64,000 bases of DNA from Saururus chinensis (lineage: Eukaryota; Streptophyta; Magnoliopsida; Piperales; Saururaceae): contig CP141141.1 in the NCBI GenBank assembly GCA_035235625.1, positions 21,883,968-21,947,967 on the forward strand, written 5' to 3'. Positions 35,567 through 47,707 of the stretch are shown in pieces (the first letter of the stretch is position 1; every line of letters begins with the position of its first letter). The notes beneath the pieces were generated by a model that worked only from the letters and a program-made list of their open reading frames with translations, ran no database searches and was not told the DNA's origin. The position numbers and the translations under genes are program-made.

Positions 35567-37272
35567 TGTAAGACATAAGAGAATTTTTGGCATAATTGTA
35601 CCCGCATAAATTACTTAGTTTAAACTTGAATTATAAGAAAATCTAATATTATAGCCTTGTGAGTTTGAGACTTGAGGGTTCGATGTATTAAGTTCTGTGT
35701 TTGAGCTAGTTGATAATGAGTTGGCTTAGCATTTCTCATGTCTTGCCATGGTGTTTATTCAGTGGGATGTTATCTGTGTGCTGTATTTGAGCCCTAGACA
35801 TTTGATGATTTGTCGAGAGCAATATATGTTTCAATTTTGTCTGCGTGTTGTACTAAGCTAGAGTTTGATGCTCTTTTGAGAGTGTTGTATGATTTTGCCC
35901 AAGAGTGGCACTGTATGATTTCTGCCCAAGAGTGACACCATAAGATTTTGGCCCAAGAATGACATTGTATGATTACGTCCTGAGTTGGCACTATAAGATC
36001 CCTAAAGTGTGGGCGTTTGATGGCCCCTAAAGTATGGGCGTTTTTGTTTGCATGCTTAGGTAAGAGTATCATGAAACTGCTCTTTCCTGTTTGATCATGT
36101 GCCCTATGAAGATTGGTGTGCCTTGTCTTCTAAAAAGTCCATGATGTCTAGTCACTTCCCGGAGGTTAAGGTGATGCCCTAGTGACATTCCTTTCCATTT
36201 TGACACTGGAGCTTATTAATTGTAATGAGCTTCAATGGTTGATAGTATATGTACGACTGTATGAGTGAGTATGTACATTTTTGAGTATGTGTAAGTTCTG
36301 AGCAAGACTATAAGAGTAAGAATTGGAGTAAGATTATATGAGTAAGGTTGTACGAGTAAGGTCATACGCGTAAGATTGTACGTACGAGTACGATTGTATG
36401 AATAAGGTCGTACGAGTACGATTGTACAAGTAAGGCCCTACGAGTAAGGTCATATGAGTAAGATTGTACGAGCAAGATTGTACGAGTAAGATTATACTAG
36501 TAAGGTCATACGAGTATGTGTAAGTATATAAGTAAGCGTACAATTGTATGAGTAAGTTGGTAAAACTCTGATTAAGAGTGTAAGTGTTAGATTGGTTTGA
36601 TGGTATGTGTTTGACATGATTGTAATGCATGATTATTATATGCCTGTCTACTTCATGTTTGAGTTGCATGAACACATCTATGTATGAACTTTCTGAGTTC
36701 ACTATTTAGAACCCCCTATTGGGTATTTTCCTACTGAGTGTGAAAATACTCATTTATCCCATATTTTTAGCCCTGATATTCAAGAGGCATTTGCAAGTTT
36801 GTGATAGAGAGCTCCTGAAGATGAACACTTGTTCCCATTGGTGGATTGATTCCCTTTGACTCAGGTATATCCTTGACTCACTATGAGTATTATTTTGTGC
36901 CACAATCTAATGTATTGGGTGATATGATAATTAAGGTGTTTATACTTTATGGGTTTGTAATTTGGATTAGACTGTGAACTATGAGACTTGCACTCAGGGA
37001 AACCCGGAAGAGATTTAAATTTAAAGTCTACGATCATAGCAATTTATTTCGTACATTATTTTTGAGTAGTGAGTGAGGATGTTTGGTTTGGTTGTATGAT
37101 ATTTGATCGAATGAGCAAAAAATTTGTATGGGAAATTAATGTGTGATGTTTTAAATTATAAACTACTTTCATAGGTTTTGTATTTTATCAATTTTCTTGA
37201 TTTACAACCATTATGTTGCCGATTTTTTTTGTGAAATATAAGAAAATATGACAGAAAATCTCGGGCGTTACA
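35567..37272 (+). mobile_element. LTR-like segment ending GGGCGTTACA (start tentative)
   Basis: The right end TCTCGGGCGTTACA is a typical 3' end of a long gypsy LTR, preceded by ACTGAGTGTGAAAATACTCA, a motif I associate with such LTRs. A possible start is TGTAAGACATAAGAG at 35567, giving 1.7 kb. The flanking 5-mers AAGAC and ATGTC agree at only three of five bases, so the left border is unsure. Confidence 0.4.
36314..36517. repeat. 14-bp minisatellite (GAGTAAGATTGTAC)n
   Basis: About 14 consecutive units of GAGTAAG(A/G)T(T/C)(A/G)TAC with point changes; one unit is interrupted by an extra GTAC. It lies within the LTR-like segment. The repeat produces a Tyr/Thr/Leu-rich open frame on the minus strand that is not a gene. 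Confidence 0.88.
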
Positions 37273-37924
37273 ATGTCAACCGACACAACCCCGCCAACAT
37301 GCATCATCTATGTTAGAGGAATGTCATTAAGGTTCACCAACAACCACATCCAAAAACAATGAAGAACTATCAACACCACTCCAACTATGTCGTGGTTATG
37401 CTGACCATTTTAAAGACCTTTCTGACACTATTTTGCATACACAAACACAAAGCTTCTGACCCCTCTACTTCTAAGCCCTCTAAAGCCTTTGAACACACAT
37501 TTTTGGACTTATTAAACCATGTTCAGACTACAAACCTCAACCACCAACACTTAGACATAGATTTTTACACCCTTTGTTCTACCTGCGTATCAAAATAAGA
37601 TTATCTGTTAAAATATATATGATTTTAACTCTAATTTGTCTAGAACTTAATTAATCATTGATAGATATCAATCCTTCCTTACAAACCATAAGTCTTGATG
37701 CTTACTCTTTTCCTTCTCTCCCTTAGGTGCTTCTTCTTCCTCAACCCTCATTACCCTCTTGCACCAATATCCAAAGGGAAACAAGGCTATGAAGTCTCAT
37801 TCCATGGTCGTTTAGGTTTTTGTATTTATATTAGCAGTGAAGCGGCAACCAAAAGTGGTCACCAACTAAACTCTCCCTCTAAAATTCCAACTATGGGCTT
37901 CCCAAGATGGCCGGTTTCGCACCA
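37273..37924. other. Intergenic, no gene seen
   Basis: Short plus-strand frames at 37359-37598 and 37695-37928 have no recognisable domain or consistent codon use. Confidence 0.5.
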
Positions 37925-38155
37925 TTGATAGGACTCAAATTTAAGAGCGCAATAGTACCAAAAACTTGCATATCCAAGTTCGAGAGAGATATATATTAGT
38001 TTAAAGTTTTAAAAATAGGTTTGACGTAACATCTAATTTTTTTCCAAAAACTTGTTACGAAATGTAATTATGATTCGATGGAAAATTATTAAAAAATTCT
38101 AATTCCATTTCTACTTTCGTTTCTAAAAAATTTAACACACAAACTACCCCTAAAG
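37925..38155. repeat. Partial copy of the element at 40.7-41.3 kb
   Basis: About 230 bp sharing phrases such as ATACCAAAAAC, TTTAAAGTTTTAAAA and a (T)GACAT/TAACATCTAA segment with 41045-41215. It lacks clear termini, so it is a fragment or more diverged member. Confidence 0.5.
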
Positions 38156-38335
38156 GACATGTTGATGGATGGACATTGATTCCAATACATCAACGCCAAG
38201 TTGACAATTCAATTAAAATTTTGCAACCTCACTTAAAGGTCAGAAGTAACATGGATTCTATGATTGTCAGACATGACCCAATCTATTTAAGTGTGGGTCA
38301 AGGCCAACCGGTTCTAACCCTTTTGATAGCCTTAA

Positions 38336-39669
38336 CTCGTTAGTTGTTCTGTATTTTAACTGATGTATTTCAGACTTTTGATTTCAAAATGCATACTAAA
38401 ATCCTGCATTTTAGATGCTCGATTTCAGACTACATACCAGAATCCTAGGTTTTTAGAATGCATGATAAAATACACGACAGAATTCAACTTTTATCTAAAC
38501 ACAAGATATAAAATATTAATTCCTCAAATCTTAGTTGGATAAATAAAAATAAATGATCAGTCTATAATAAGATGATATTATGTGCTCTTTGTCATTTGCG
38601 CAAGTGTAACATCTTTAATTTTTTTGTAATTTTCTGTAAATTTTCGCTATTTGTTTCTAGTATTTTTATGTAGAAATTTGATGCTTAGTGTATCTGTTTC
38701 ATGATTGACCTCGATATTCGTAATCATAGAGTCGGGAGTGGTGTTTAGTCGCAAGTCATGGGGCCTCGATGCGCCACATAAATTTTTAGTGCAAAAACGG
38801 GAGAGAAAAGGAAGAAACGCGAAGGAGAATAGAAACAGAAAGAAAGGAAGAGAATGAGAAATAATAAAAAAATTCGGAGTGCCTGGCCCTCTAGTGGAAA
38901 AGAGGAAGGGAACTACCCCTTCCTTCTGTGAGGCTCGAGGTGACACCACCGCTAGCCGCTAGCTTCTGCCCGCCCGGCCTCAGCCTAGCGCCACCGCCAC
39001 CCCGACCTAGCCTCACTGGACATCTGCCCTTCTCTCTCCTCTTTTCCTGTTTCAGCCTGACAAAATTGCCACCCTTCCTTCTCTTGATCCATTGCCGCCC
39101 CGACCGATTGGCTTCCAGCCTGCCGCCATGGCTTCGCCTCGGCCATGACGACGTCCGAGCACCACCATCCCGGCCTCCCCGTCCCTCCTTTGCCGGCATG
39201 ATGTAAAACTCCATCCACCCCTCTTTTTCCCTTTGTTTATGTGCGTTGCGACTAGCGGTAGCACCGCCGGTCGTCGGCCACCACCGGCTGGCCTTTGGCC
39301 CCCTCGGCCAAGCGATTGCAAGGCCGTCGCCCCTTACCTTTTACGAATTTGTCTTTTTAAGAGGTTGTAAAGGAGAATATAATGGAGGAGAGACCCTCGG
39401 CCCAATGCGTGCATTTTCAAATCGCATGAGTTGAGGTCAGAATTGAAAATCCACAAGTAAGGGCTATTTCATGTTGTAAGCTGGGGTTTGAAATGTACGA
39501 ATTTGGAAACCACTTTTGCATTGATTAACAAGGTAATTTGAAATGCACATGCAAAATCCTGAACGACTAACACCTCATTCTGAAATGCGCGCTCCAAATC
39601 CCAAATGACTAACCCTGTAATTTGACGTTAATGAATTGCAATATGAAATACAGAATGACTAACGCCCTG
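38336..39669. mobile_element. TIR element with GC-rich interior, possible Harbinger type
   Basis: The left end CTCGTTAGTTGTTCTGTATT and the inverted right end CAGGGCGTTAGTCATTCTGT match well, and TAA flanks both sides. Inverted subterminal words around AAATGCAT..AAAATCCTG support it. The interior at about 38.6-39.43 kb is unlike the ends: it starts TGTAACATCTTTAAT and becomes GC-rich, suggesting an inserted LTR fragment or captured DNA. Overlapping open frames at about 39.0-39.3 kb on both strands have no homology. Confidence 0.45.
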
Positions 39670-40732
39670 TAAATGCAATCCCAAGCTTTCCATCGGTACA
39701 CCATTAATGGGTATTATTGACAACAACAAGAATCTTATCATATACTTACAACCAGCAACACTTGCATGATGCTTGCATTGATCGTACAAGGCCCATGTAC
39801 CCAAATTATGGCCCGCACAAAGCCCATAACATCAATCTAAACATCATGTAAGTGCAATGAGGTGTGAGAGGCCATAACATTTTCATTTCACAAATTCTTA
39901 CTCTACAATTCATCCTCTACAATTCATCATGTGTCCCGCCCCATCAGAATAGCCCCCAAATGGGCCCGGGTTATTTATTTTGTTGGAGTGGAGAACTAGA
40001 GATGAGAAGGATTTGAGAAGGAGTCGCTTCATCAATTAGGGATGGCTGATAACATGGATGTGCTCCATGTTTAAGTATTTTTAAATATTTCTTATGATAA
40101 TTGTTTTTATGCCTCTCCCTTGTAGAGAGTGAAGGGTAACAGCAATGTTGCTATGTGAACTTTTTATTATATAAAATGAAATTTCTGCACATGTATTTAC
40201 TTCATATATCCCCACAAGTAATTGGCTAGATCAAATTAATTCATTTTACTTTTGCGGATGTTTATTTTTCTTAGCAAAAATAGATATATGATTTATGAAA
40301 ATATGTAGTCTTTTTATAATAGAGGAAATATTTACAGTAGCTATCATGTTAAAAAAAATTATGGTCCTTCACCTATTTTTTTATCTGAACTTTAAAGACT
40401 AGCTAGATGAGAAATTAGAGTTTCCATTATAAATAGAGCGATCTAGAGGGGGCGAATTACTCCTATTGCATTATTGTCTAGCCCAAAGGATCATTGGGCA
40501 AACACATGAAACTCAATCTCATGTTCCACGCCTCACTAGGTAAAATTCGGGCAGTCTTGCAAAATTAGCAATTCCAATTTAGCAAACATTCAAGGCTGCC
40601 TTGCTTGTAGTTCTCTGTTTTCAGTACTACTTTCAACGTAACAAAATAAAGGCCTTTACATAATTAATAACCACGTTTGATTCAAAACATCTTTTAATTA
40701 CATTTTCCTCAATCAGTACTCATTCTTTCTTA
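39670..40732. other. Intergenic, no gene seen
   Basis: AT-rich with no recognisable coding sequence, RNA gene or transposon terminus. Confidence 0.5.
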
Positions 40733-41272
40733 AAGGCTGTATGGGTACTAAATCTGTGAAAGATTTAGTCGATTCAGTCTCAATTCAGTATTAAATTATT
40801 AAAATCCTGTTTGTGTACTGAAACTGCACTGAATTAAAAATTTAGCACTGAATTTAAAGTCAAGCCGTTTTAGGCCTAAATCGGCCTAAATAACTGAATC
40901 ACCTCATGAGATAATTCAATTTATTCAGTCTCCTAATCATCGTTTTAAAAATTACAAATTCTATTATTTTTTAATAAAAAAATATGCCATAAGTAAAGCC
41001 TACTTTGAAAGTTCAAAATTACCTACCCTTGTGAGATCTTGTTTGATAGAGCTTGAATTTAAAAATATAATGATACCAAAAACGTGTATATCTGAGCTTG
41101 AAATAGAGAGTTATATTATTTTAAAGTTTTAAAATTGAGTTTAACATGACATCTGAATTTATTATAGCAAATTCTCTACCCAAACGTAATTCATATTCTG
41201 CGGTAAATTTTTTGAATTAATTCACTACTTAATTAATTCATTACTGAATTAATTCAGTACCCAAACAACCCC
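40733..41272. mobile_element. Tourist-like (PIF/Harbinger) MITE
   Basis: About 540 bp. The left end AAGGCTGTATGGGTACTAAA and the inverted right end GGGGTTGTTTGGGTACTGAA are alike, with TTA on both sides as target duplication (the exact base is ambiguous within TTAA). ACTGAATT/AATTCAGT words crowd the subterminal parts. No transposase. Confidence 0.65.
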
Positions 41273-43784
41273 TTAACTTTCAATGGTACTCTTTCATTTT
41301 TCTCTACAAGTATTCACAAAAAAATTAGAGGCACATGGCTGTAACATCAACTGCTTGGTTAAGATATATGTAAAAAAAAATTCCTTGGTTGAGAACTTTC
41401 ACAAGGCGGCAACCTCAAGTGCTGCCACTACATCAGGACAATGTGATTTTAATGGTTGAGTATCATAAGGATCTCTCATACTGGATAATTTTTTTAATGA
41501 AACAACAGTAATTTTAAAAACAAATATATACATTCTAATTTTCATGATTGGTTCAGCTAACCACAGAATGAGACCAAAGATGAGGATGCAACAAATATGC
41601 AAATTTGGTATTGTCTTTGACCGAAGAAATTTAGAAAACTCTTATAAGCTGGCTGCAATAGTCTATAGAACAAGAAATTGATGCAGTGATCACATATAAA
41701 GTTGATATGTTTCACCTTATTTTCCGACTGTTTAAAGCTTCCATCTCACGCTATAATTGACACGAACTACTTTGGGACAAAAATCTGTTAGGCATTTCTC
41801 TTCTTTACCAGCTTCGATATGACACACACATGCAATGACTACATTCCGTTTTCCATTTATTAAATACAAAGCAAATCCAACCTCTGTACTAGCTGCTAAG
41901 CACCATATTTACCAGAACTTCGGCTACTGACTTCCGGGATCTGTTTTATACAAAGATATATTAATACCACAATTCAAAACAATAAAAGCTAACTACATAC
42001 AGTTTATGTAAGTATAATTTGCAAAATGAAATTAGTCATACAAAATATACCATGGAGAACAAAGTGATGAATTCTCATAACTAGCATTCTGTTTGTATAA
42101 ATTTCGCACCTGATGGATTACTAGCTAGGAAGACAGAGGAAGTGGCTTTTTAAACAATAAATGCTTAAAAATTACTCATGAATGTGATATGAGGTAATCC
42201 TTAATTGTACATGTCGCCTGGCAGCATTCCGATTATTTACATCACAACATTCAAAATTCCTAGTTGCTATTTGTAATGCTTTCTTGGATTATATATATAA
42301 TTTCAAAATCAACTTTCATGCTCAAGGAAGTGCAAATGATGCATTGCCCGCCACGACATTTTTGAAAAAAGAGAGAAAAGAATACAAGCAAAACACAACT
42401 TGGGAAGAAGTAAACAATTAGAATATGCCTATTTCCATTTTTTCTAATATGGGATAAAATACAAAAAACTCTATCCTTCAACACCCTATAGTACCTAACA
42501 GGAACCAAGCAAGGTTCAATATTGTTGTGCGCCAGAATTAACAAATGTTGAATTTGAAATGGACTTAAGTATTATAAACTCTGGATGCAGCTAGAATTGA
42601 GAGGGAGCATTTTAGCCTTGCATCAGAAAAAGAAAAACTAAGAAGTTCAAGCTGGTCAAAGTGCATCAACAATGATGTCAGAAAATAGGTAACAGAAACA
42701 AGATGATTTTGGCTATAACAGGTGGCTAGCTCACCTATGAGGGCTGAAAGGGAGAAGTAAAAAAAAAAGTGTATTACCTTTGCTTTCTCATGCAGAAATG
42801 GAATATATAAAAATAATGCAAAAAGTCTATTCAGAATTACTTAAAAGTCAGGGAAAAAAATAACATTGTTGGTACTTCTCCATACCATTAGCTTCATCTG
42901 AACTAAGTGCATAGCCGTCAATCCAACAAATCACCTCCTTCCTTACAATAGTCTGAGCTCTTTAAATAAGGCTCAAATACCATCAAATGTAATATATGTT
43001 GTCCATGAATTGCAATGCATAACATGCTGACCAAACAAACAAACAAAAATGCCTAAGTACAATGGCTATCAAGAGTTAGTTGATGTCACAATAACATACA
43101 ATTTGGAGTTTGGATAAATGCAGCAAGAATTCTGCATACAGAATTTGTCACCTAGATTTTGAACATATATTATTAACCATACCAAACTTTAACATGCCTT
43201 AGACTGCCTCAACATACAAAAAGGTGAAGAATTATGCATGAAGCATAAAACATAAAGGTGACGACAATTATTCCTTGTCAAAGTACGTAATAGATTTCAT
43301 TTCCTCAATGTTTATGTAAATCGGGAATAAAATATTATCTTTGCATAAGCTGATAATTAAAATTCAACAAAAACTTCTATATCAAAGACCACTTAACTCT
43401 TCCAAATTAATAGTACATGGCTCCAAAAAAGCTTAACATAGCTCCAATACTTTCTCTTGTTTAAGAGCTGATTGGGAAACTACAATGAAATTCTCGTTTG
43501 TAGTTATCACATGATTATAACTCCAATAAAACCCTCAATCACTGCTGGGAGTGGCAACCATGTAAACTATGGCCCTGCTCAACGAAAAAACCATCCCAAA
43601 GTATAAAATATTTCAAATTATTAACCCTCCTAACATTGAGTCCGTACAAGGAAAATCAGTGAAATCAAGTTTCCTGAATACAGGCATAACAAACTGGGGA
43701 AGTTTCCAAAAATTAACACCAGTACAAATCTTAAATCGATACGAGGAAAGTTTCCCGATGTCAAAGAACCGACTTTCCAGAGTT
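41273..43784. other. Intergenic, no gene seen
   Basis: AT-rich DNA with only short frames. An open frame at 43569-43994 runs across the promoter of the next ORF and is not supported by any domain. Confidence 0.5.
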
Positions 43785-43790
43785 TATATA
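43785..43790 (+). promoter_or_regulatory. TATA box upstream of the 43.9-kb ORF
   Basis: TATATA in GTTTATATAGAAG, 88 bp before the ATG. A pyrimidine-rich leader (CTTTTCTATCGCCCTC) follows, as expected for a plant core promoter. Confidence 0.5.
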
Positions 43791-43872
43791 GAAGATAGTT
43801 ACCCGTATCATCTTTTCTATCGCCCTCAGTTCAGTTTCTGTTCTTCCCTCCATCGTCTTGCATCCATCATCA

Positions 43873-44310
43873 ATGGCGTTCGAAAACCTGTACCAGGCCC
43901 TCAAGGAAAAAGTCAGCCGAGCCAACGACACCCGCCTCTGTGCAGAGCTCGACCCCCAGGAGAAGCGAAGCCGAAGAAGCTTAAAAGAGTTTGAGGCAGA
44001 GCAGCAAGGGCAATGGTGGCGCGAGTTCGAAGAAAGAAGGAAGAGGGGCAGAGAGAAAGCATTGGCGAGGTGGGTGGATTTCGACCGCCGGGTCCCCGAG
44101 CTCCACGGCCCGCGGAAGGCGGAAGAGCGTCGCCGCCTAGAGCGAAGTCGACAAGGAATCAAGGAGGCGGTGGAGATGGCCGCGAAGGAGTACAACAGCC
44201 GGGTTGCAGAGTTCCTCCGAGCGCGCAAGGCAGCCCAGGATGCGGAAGAGGAGGAGCGGAGGAAGGCAGCGCACGAGGAGGAGCGTAGCCCCCTGGAGCG
44301 AAGACGTTGA
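43873..44310 (+). CDS. Hypothetical charged coiled-coil protein, 145 aa
   Basis: Starts at ATG in ATCAATGGCG, a good plant start context, and reads MAFENLYQALKEKVSRANDT, then Glu/Arg/Lys-rich helical sequence (EFEERRKRGREKALARW, MAAKEYNSRVAEFLRARKAA) to a TGA. GC content is far above its neighbours. A TATA box lies 88 bp upstream. No intron is needed. I do not recognise the family, and see no signal peptide or membrane segment; a coiled coil is likely. After the TGA the same frame stays open to about 44.4 kb (PEAKKAAAEGRRREA), so the gene may be a truncated or decaying copy. A second frame at 44204-44485 ends with DWRLEWMISLAQRAYEEAHP and could be the original C-terminus reached by a frame change. 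It may be a lineage-specific gene or a pseudogene. Confidence 0.5.
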   Translation: MAFENLYQALKEKVSRANDTRLCAELDPQEKRSRRSLKEFEAEQQGQWWREFEERRKRGREKALARWVDFDRRVPELHGPRKAEERRRLERSRQGIKEAVEMAAKEYNSRVAEFLRARKAAQDAEEEERRKAAHEEERSPLERRR

Positions 44311-44757
44311 TTCCCTGAGGCCAAGAAGGCGGCGGCCGAGGGCCGAAGGCGGGAGGCGTCGCGAGCGAATCATCATCAGCGACTGGAGACTGGAGTGGAT
44401 GATCTCGCTGGCCCAGCGCGCCTATGAGGAGGCCCATCCAACCCCGATACTTTACAGTATTCGGAGCACAGCCCAATGGGCCTGACAAATCTTCTGATGT
44501 CGGAGAGAAAGAACAAATATTATCCACATATATTTTAGTTGTTATGTATTGCTATGTAGAGAACTACGTTGTGGTCTGATCCCCGAGTGGCACATAGATG
44601 GTGCATGGGGTACGTAGGCAATTAACACGTGATGTTAACCGGACCCAAAAATAGATACTCTTTATGTTTATATATTTTGGTTTTTTTTTTGTAAAAGTTG
44701 GTATTGCTATGCAAACCTTCCATTATATGAAATGAATGAAAATTTAATTTTTTTACC

Positions 44758-44859
44758 CTACATGTAAACCTTGCTTACTACCACCATTATGAAGTTTTTA
44801 TGGTAACTCTACATGTAAACCTTGCTTACTACCACCATTATGAAGTTTTTATGGTAACT
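44758..44859. repeat. Perfect 51-bp tandem duplication
   Basis: Two identical adjacent copies of a 51-bp unit starting CTACATGTAAACCTTGCTTA. No difference is seen, so the duplication is recent or homogenised. It lies about 450 bp after the stop of the 43.9-kb ORF. Confidence 0.95.
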
Positions 44860-46453
44860 AAGTCATTTGAGTATGGGATATTTAATTTAACTTTGATATA
44901 ATATTGTATCATGTAATTATCTCAATTGCTTTGCCAAATTATGACAACATATGTCAACGCTCTAGGACGAAAAACAACAACCTCATTGAGTATATGTTAC
45001 GTATAAATCATCATCACTCTTGATGATCATCTAACAAAAAATAAATATTTTTAGTATAAAAATAAAGAGATTGAAACTACTTCTAATGTGATAAGTTTTT
45101 TTAATGGAAACTGATATTCATACTTTACTTTATCTTCACTAAAAGCGTACTCCAACTTCTAATTAGATAGAGAGGGTGAGTCACACCAGACAACATGGAG
45201 ATTCAATTTTCCAAGTCCAATTAGAGGCTTTTCTTGTAAAGAAAGTAGAGTAAGAATATCATTTTTCATATATATATTAGAAGAAATGAAACAATCAAAT
45301 TAGGAAAGGCAAAGACATGAGAAAAAACATCAAGATAAGTCTCTATGAAGGATTTGGCAAAATCCCTATGGAGGGTGATAGAACTAATAGCAAGAAGTTT
45401 GCTCTATAAAAAAATTAGCCATGAAATTTGTCGCCTGATTTTGTTCAAAGAAGACATGATGTATAACACAAGATGTGAAGGAAGATGTTACCGCCTACAT
45501 GATTTGCAGGATTCGTTTGAGCCACCCATTCTTGTTAGTGAATGATGAATTGAGAAGGTTGCTTATGCTTAAGGAAACACCTTGGATATTAATTTTAGAT
45601 AGTTGGTGATATTGCATCTGTCTAACCCCAAGGAGGCATGCATATCCTTTTACCAAAATCATTGAACGAAATGAGGGGAATTCAACAAATCCAACAATAA
45701 AATGACTGTGAATCTCTTACAACAGCCCCTACTGAACATATTTGCTTGGAAGACTAGAACACACCATCAAAATTGAGACAAAATGTATCCATAGGCGGAG
45801 GGGTCCATCGAAGAAAAATCATGTCCAATTGTTTCATCTTATGTTGTTTTTTATGGAAGATGTTTAAAATCAAAGCATATGGTACCATTTATTCTGGACA
45901 TTCTCCATATTTGGTTGTTCCTAGTGAAAAACATAGGCATTCCTGGCCTTCTAGATGAGCCAACATAATATTATAAATGACTCCCATATTCTGGGATATG
46001 AGATTAGACTAATGAGTGGCATCAAAGTGGAAGCATGAAGGTGGACAAGCCCTAGGGGTGGCGCCTTGCATAAAATTTGCAACTTTAATCCGATTTCTCT
46101 ACACAATCACATGAATAACAATATACACAAGCAATAACATATGTAAGGGGCTGATCATGAATTAAAATCAAATTTAGGAGATGTACAAACTGACCTTTGG
46201 AGCTGATCAGCCCTCGGACTATTTATCCCTTCATTCCAAAGCCCGAACATAAACTGAATATTTATTCAATTAAGAAAGAGAGGAGAATACCTTTGTGCTT
46301 GTGTAGATCCCTCAAATTCCCTTCTTGGATTGTGAAATCAGCAAATAAGAGTGGCCTAGCCCTTGCTTTGAAGCCAAACAATTCCAAGAATAAAGATCCT
46401 CCTTTGTGCACCACACAAGAGGGAGAAGAGAGGGAGAGAAGGGGGGCGGCCAA
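44860..46453. other. Intergenic or decayed retroelement, no gene assigned
   Basis: Open frames at about 45.3-46.5 kb are short and without domains. The last 200 bp, rich in AGAGGGAG, continue after solo LTR B at 55359, so the LTR inserted into this sequence. The minus strand near 55.48 kb has a GTATAAATAG TATA box, which suggests the host sequence was itself an LTR promoter. Confidence 0.45.
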
Positions 46454-47430
46454 TGTCACACCCCGGCACTACCCGACCCGACCCGAACCAGGTTGAAGGG
46501 CTGGTTCAGCGTACGGGGGTGACTGTATTGAGAAACGATTAAAGAAATAGTGGTAGACTTATGCCCCACCTACGGGTAGTCTAATTAACGGAGTTACACA
46601 CTACTTTGAGCAAGAGTAAATAAGTAGAACAAAATAGTTACTTTAACTCTAAATTAAACCACAAGTCTTAAACCTATATACTAATATTCCATAACCAACA
46701 CACTTGGCTCAAAACAAGGTCTCAAACAAATCCAAAGACATAATATATCACAAGTCTAAAACAAGAACCACTCCACAAGGGGTTCTAACATTATATCAAG
46801 ATAGTCAGAAAGTCATGCAAAGTCTAGAGGCCTCCATGCCTAATCCCAAGCTCTCCCCGAGCATTTCTCATACAGAGGATCCTGTCTGACTGCATGTCAT
46901 GCCATGCAGCCCCAAAACAAAACAAGGAAAGTGGGGTGAGTATAAAAACTCAATAATGGTTTGAATACAACTATAATAATCTAAAAACACGACGACATGA
47001 CAATGTAGCAATTCAAATTGATAATTAACATGTTATACCACTTTCTGATCATTTTCTAGCTAAAACCCTTATTTAACCATAAACATATGCTAGCATGCAT
47101 AAGACATACCTATCAAGTCAAGTCATAAATATTCAAGTTTAACCTAACATGCATCTTACATTCAACATTCTGATCATGCATTCAACATCATATAAACCTG
47201 CATGAGATGTATTTCTAACATATATTTCAGATCATTTAGAATATTACATATACCGCATGAGAAGTGTCTCTACCACACATTCAAATCATGCATTCAACAT
47301 CATATAAACCTACATGAGAAGTATCTCTAACATACATTTCTCAGATCATGCATCAACATTCTCATTCATCAGGCATGTATAAGTGTCTCACACACACTAG
47401 TCTAACATGCAAGTCCATACACAGAGACAA

Positions 47431-47707
47431 TAAACCTGCTTTTCAAGGCCGAAGCCCTTGAGCAAACCCTTATTAAATAGACATGCTCCTCAAGGCCAAT
47501 GCCTTTGAGCAACCCCTGCTCCTCAAGGTTAATCCTTCAAGCAACCCCTGCTCCTCAAGGTTAAAGCCTTCGAGCAACTCCTACTCCTCAAGGTCAAAGC
47601 CTTCGAGCAACTCTTGCTCCTCAAGGTCAAAGCCTTCGAGCAACTCCTGCCCATCAAGCCTAAACTCTCGGGCAACCCTACTTGTCAAGACCAACGTCCT
47701 AAGCAAC
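47431..47707. repeat. 33-bp minisatellite inside solo LTR B
   Basis: About eight units around CTCCTCAAGGTCAAAGCCTT plus CGAGCAACTCCTG, degenerate at both edges. The unit is a multiple of three, so frames stay open and give repeated SSRSKPSSNSC; this is not a gene. A and C lack it. Confidence 0.88.

Noticed and set aside
36314-36517. Regular short repeats resembling a CRISPR array
   Set aside because: Units are contiguous 14-mers without unique spacers, in plant nuclear DNA; a minisatellite.
38891-39321. Overlapping minus-strand frames (77-107 codons), Gly/Arg-rich
   Set aside because: Three frames open at once in a GC-rich patch; no consistent coding signal.
43569-43994. 141-codon plus-strand frame upstream of the orphan ORF
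   Set aside because: Spans the TATA box and start of the better supported ORF in another frame; no domain.
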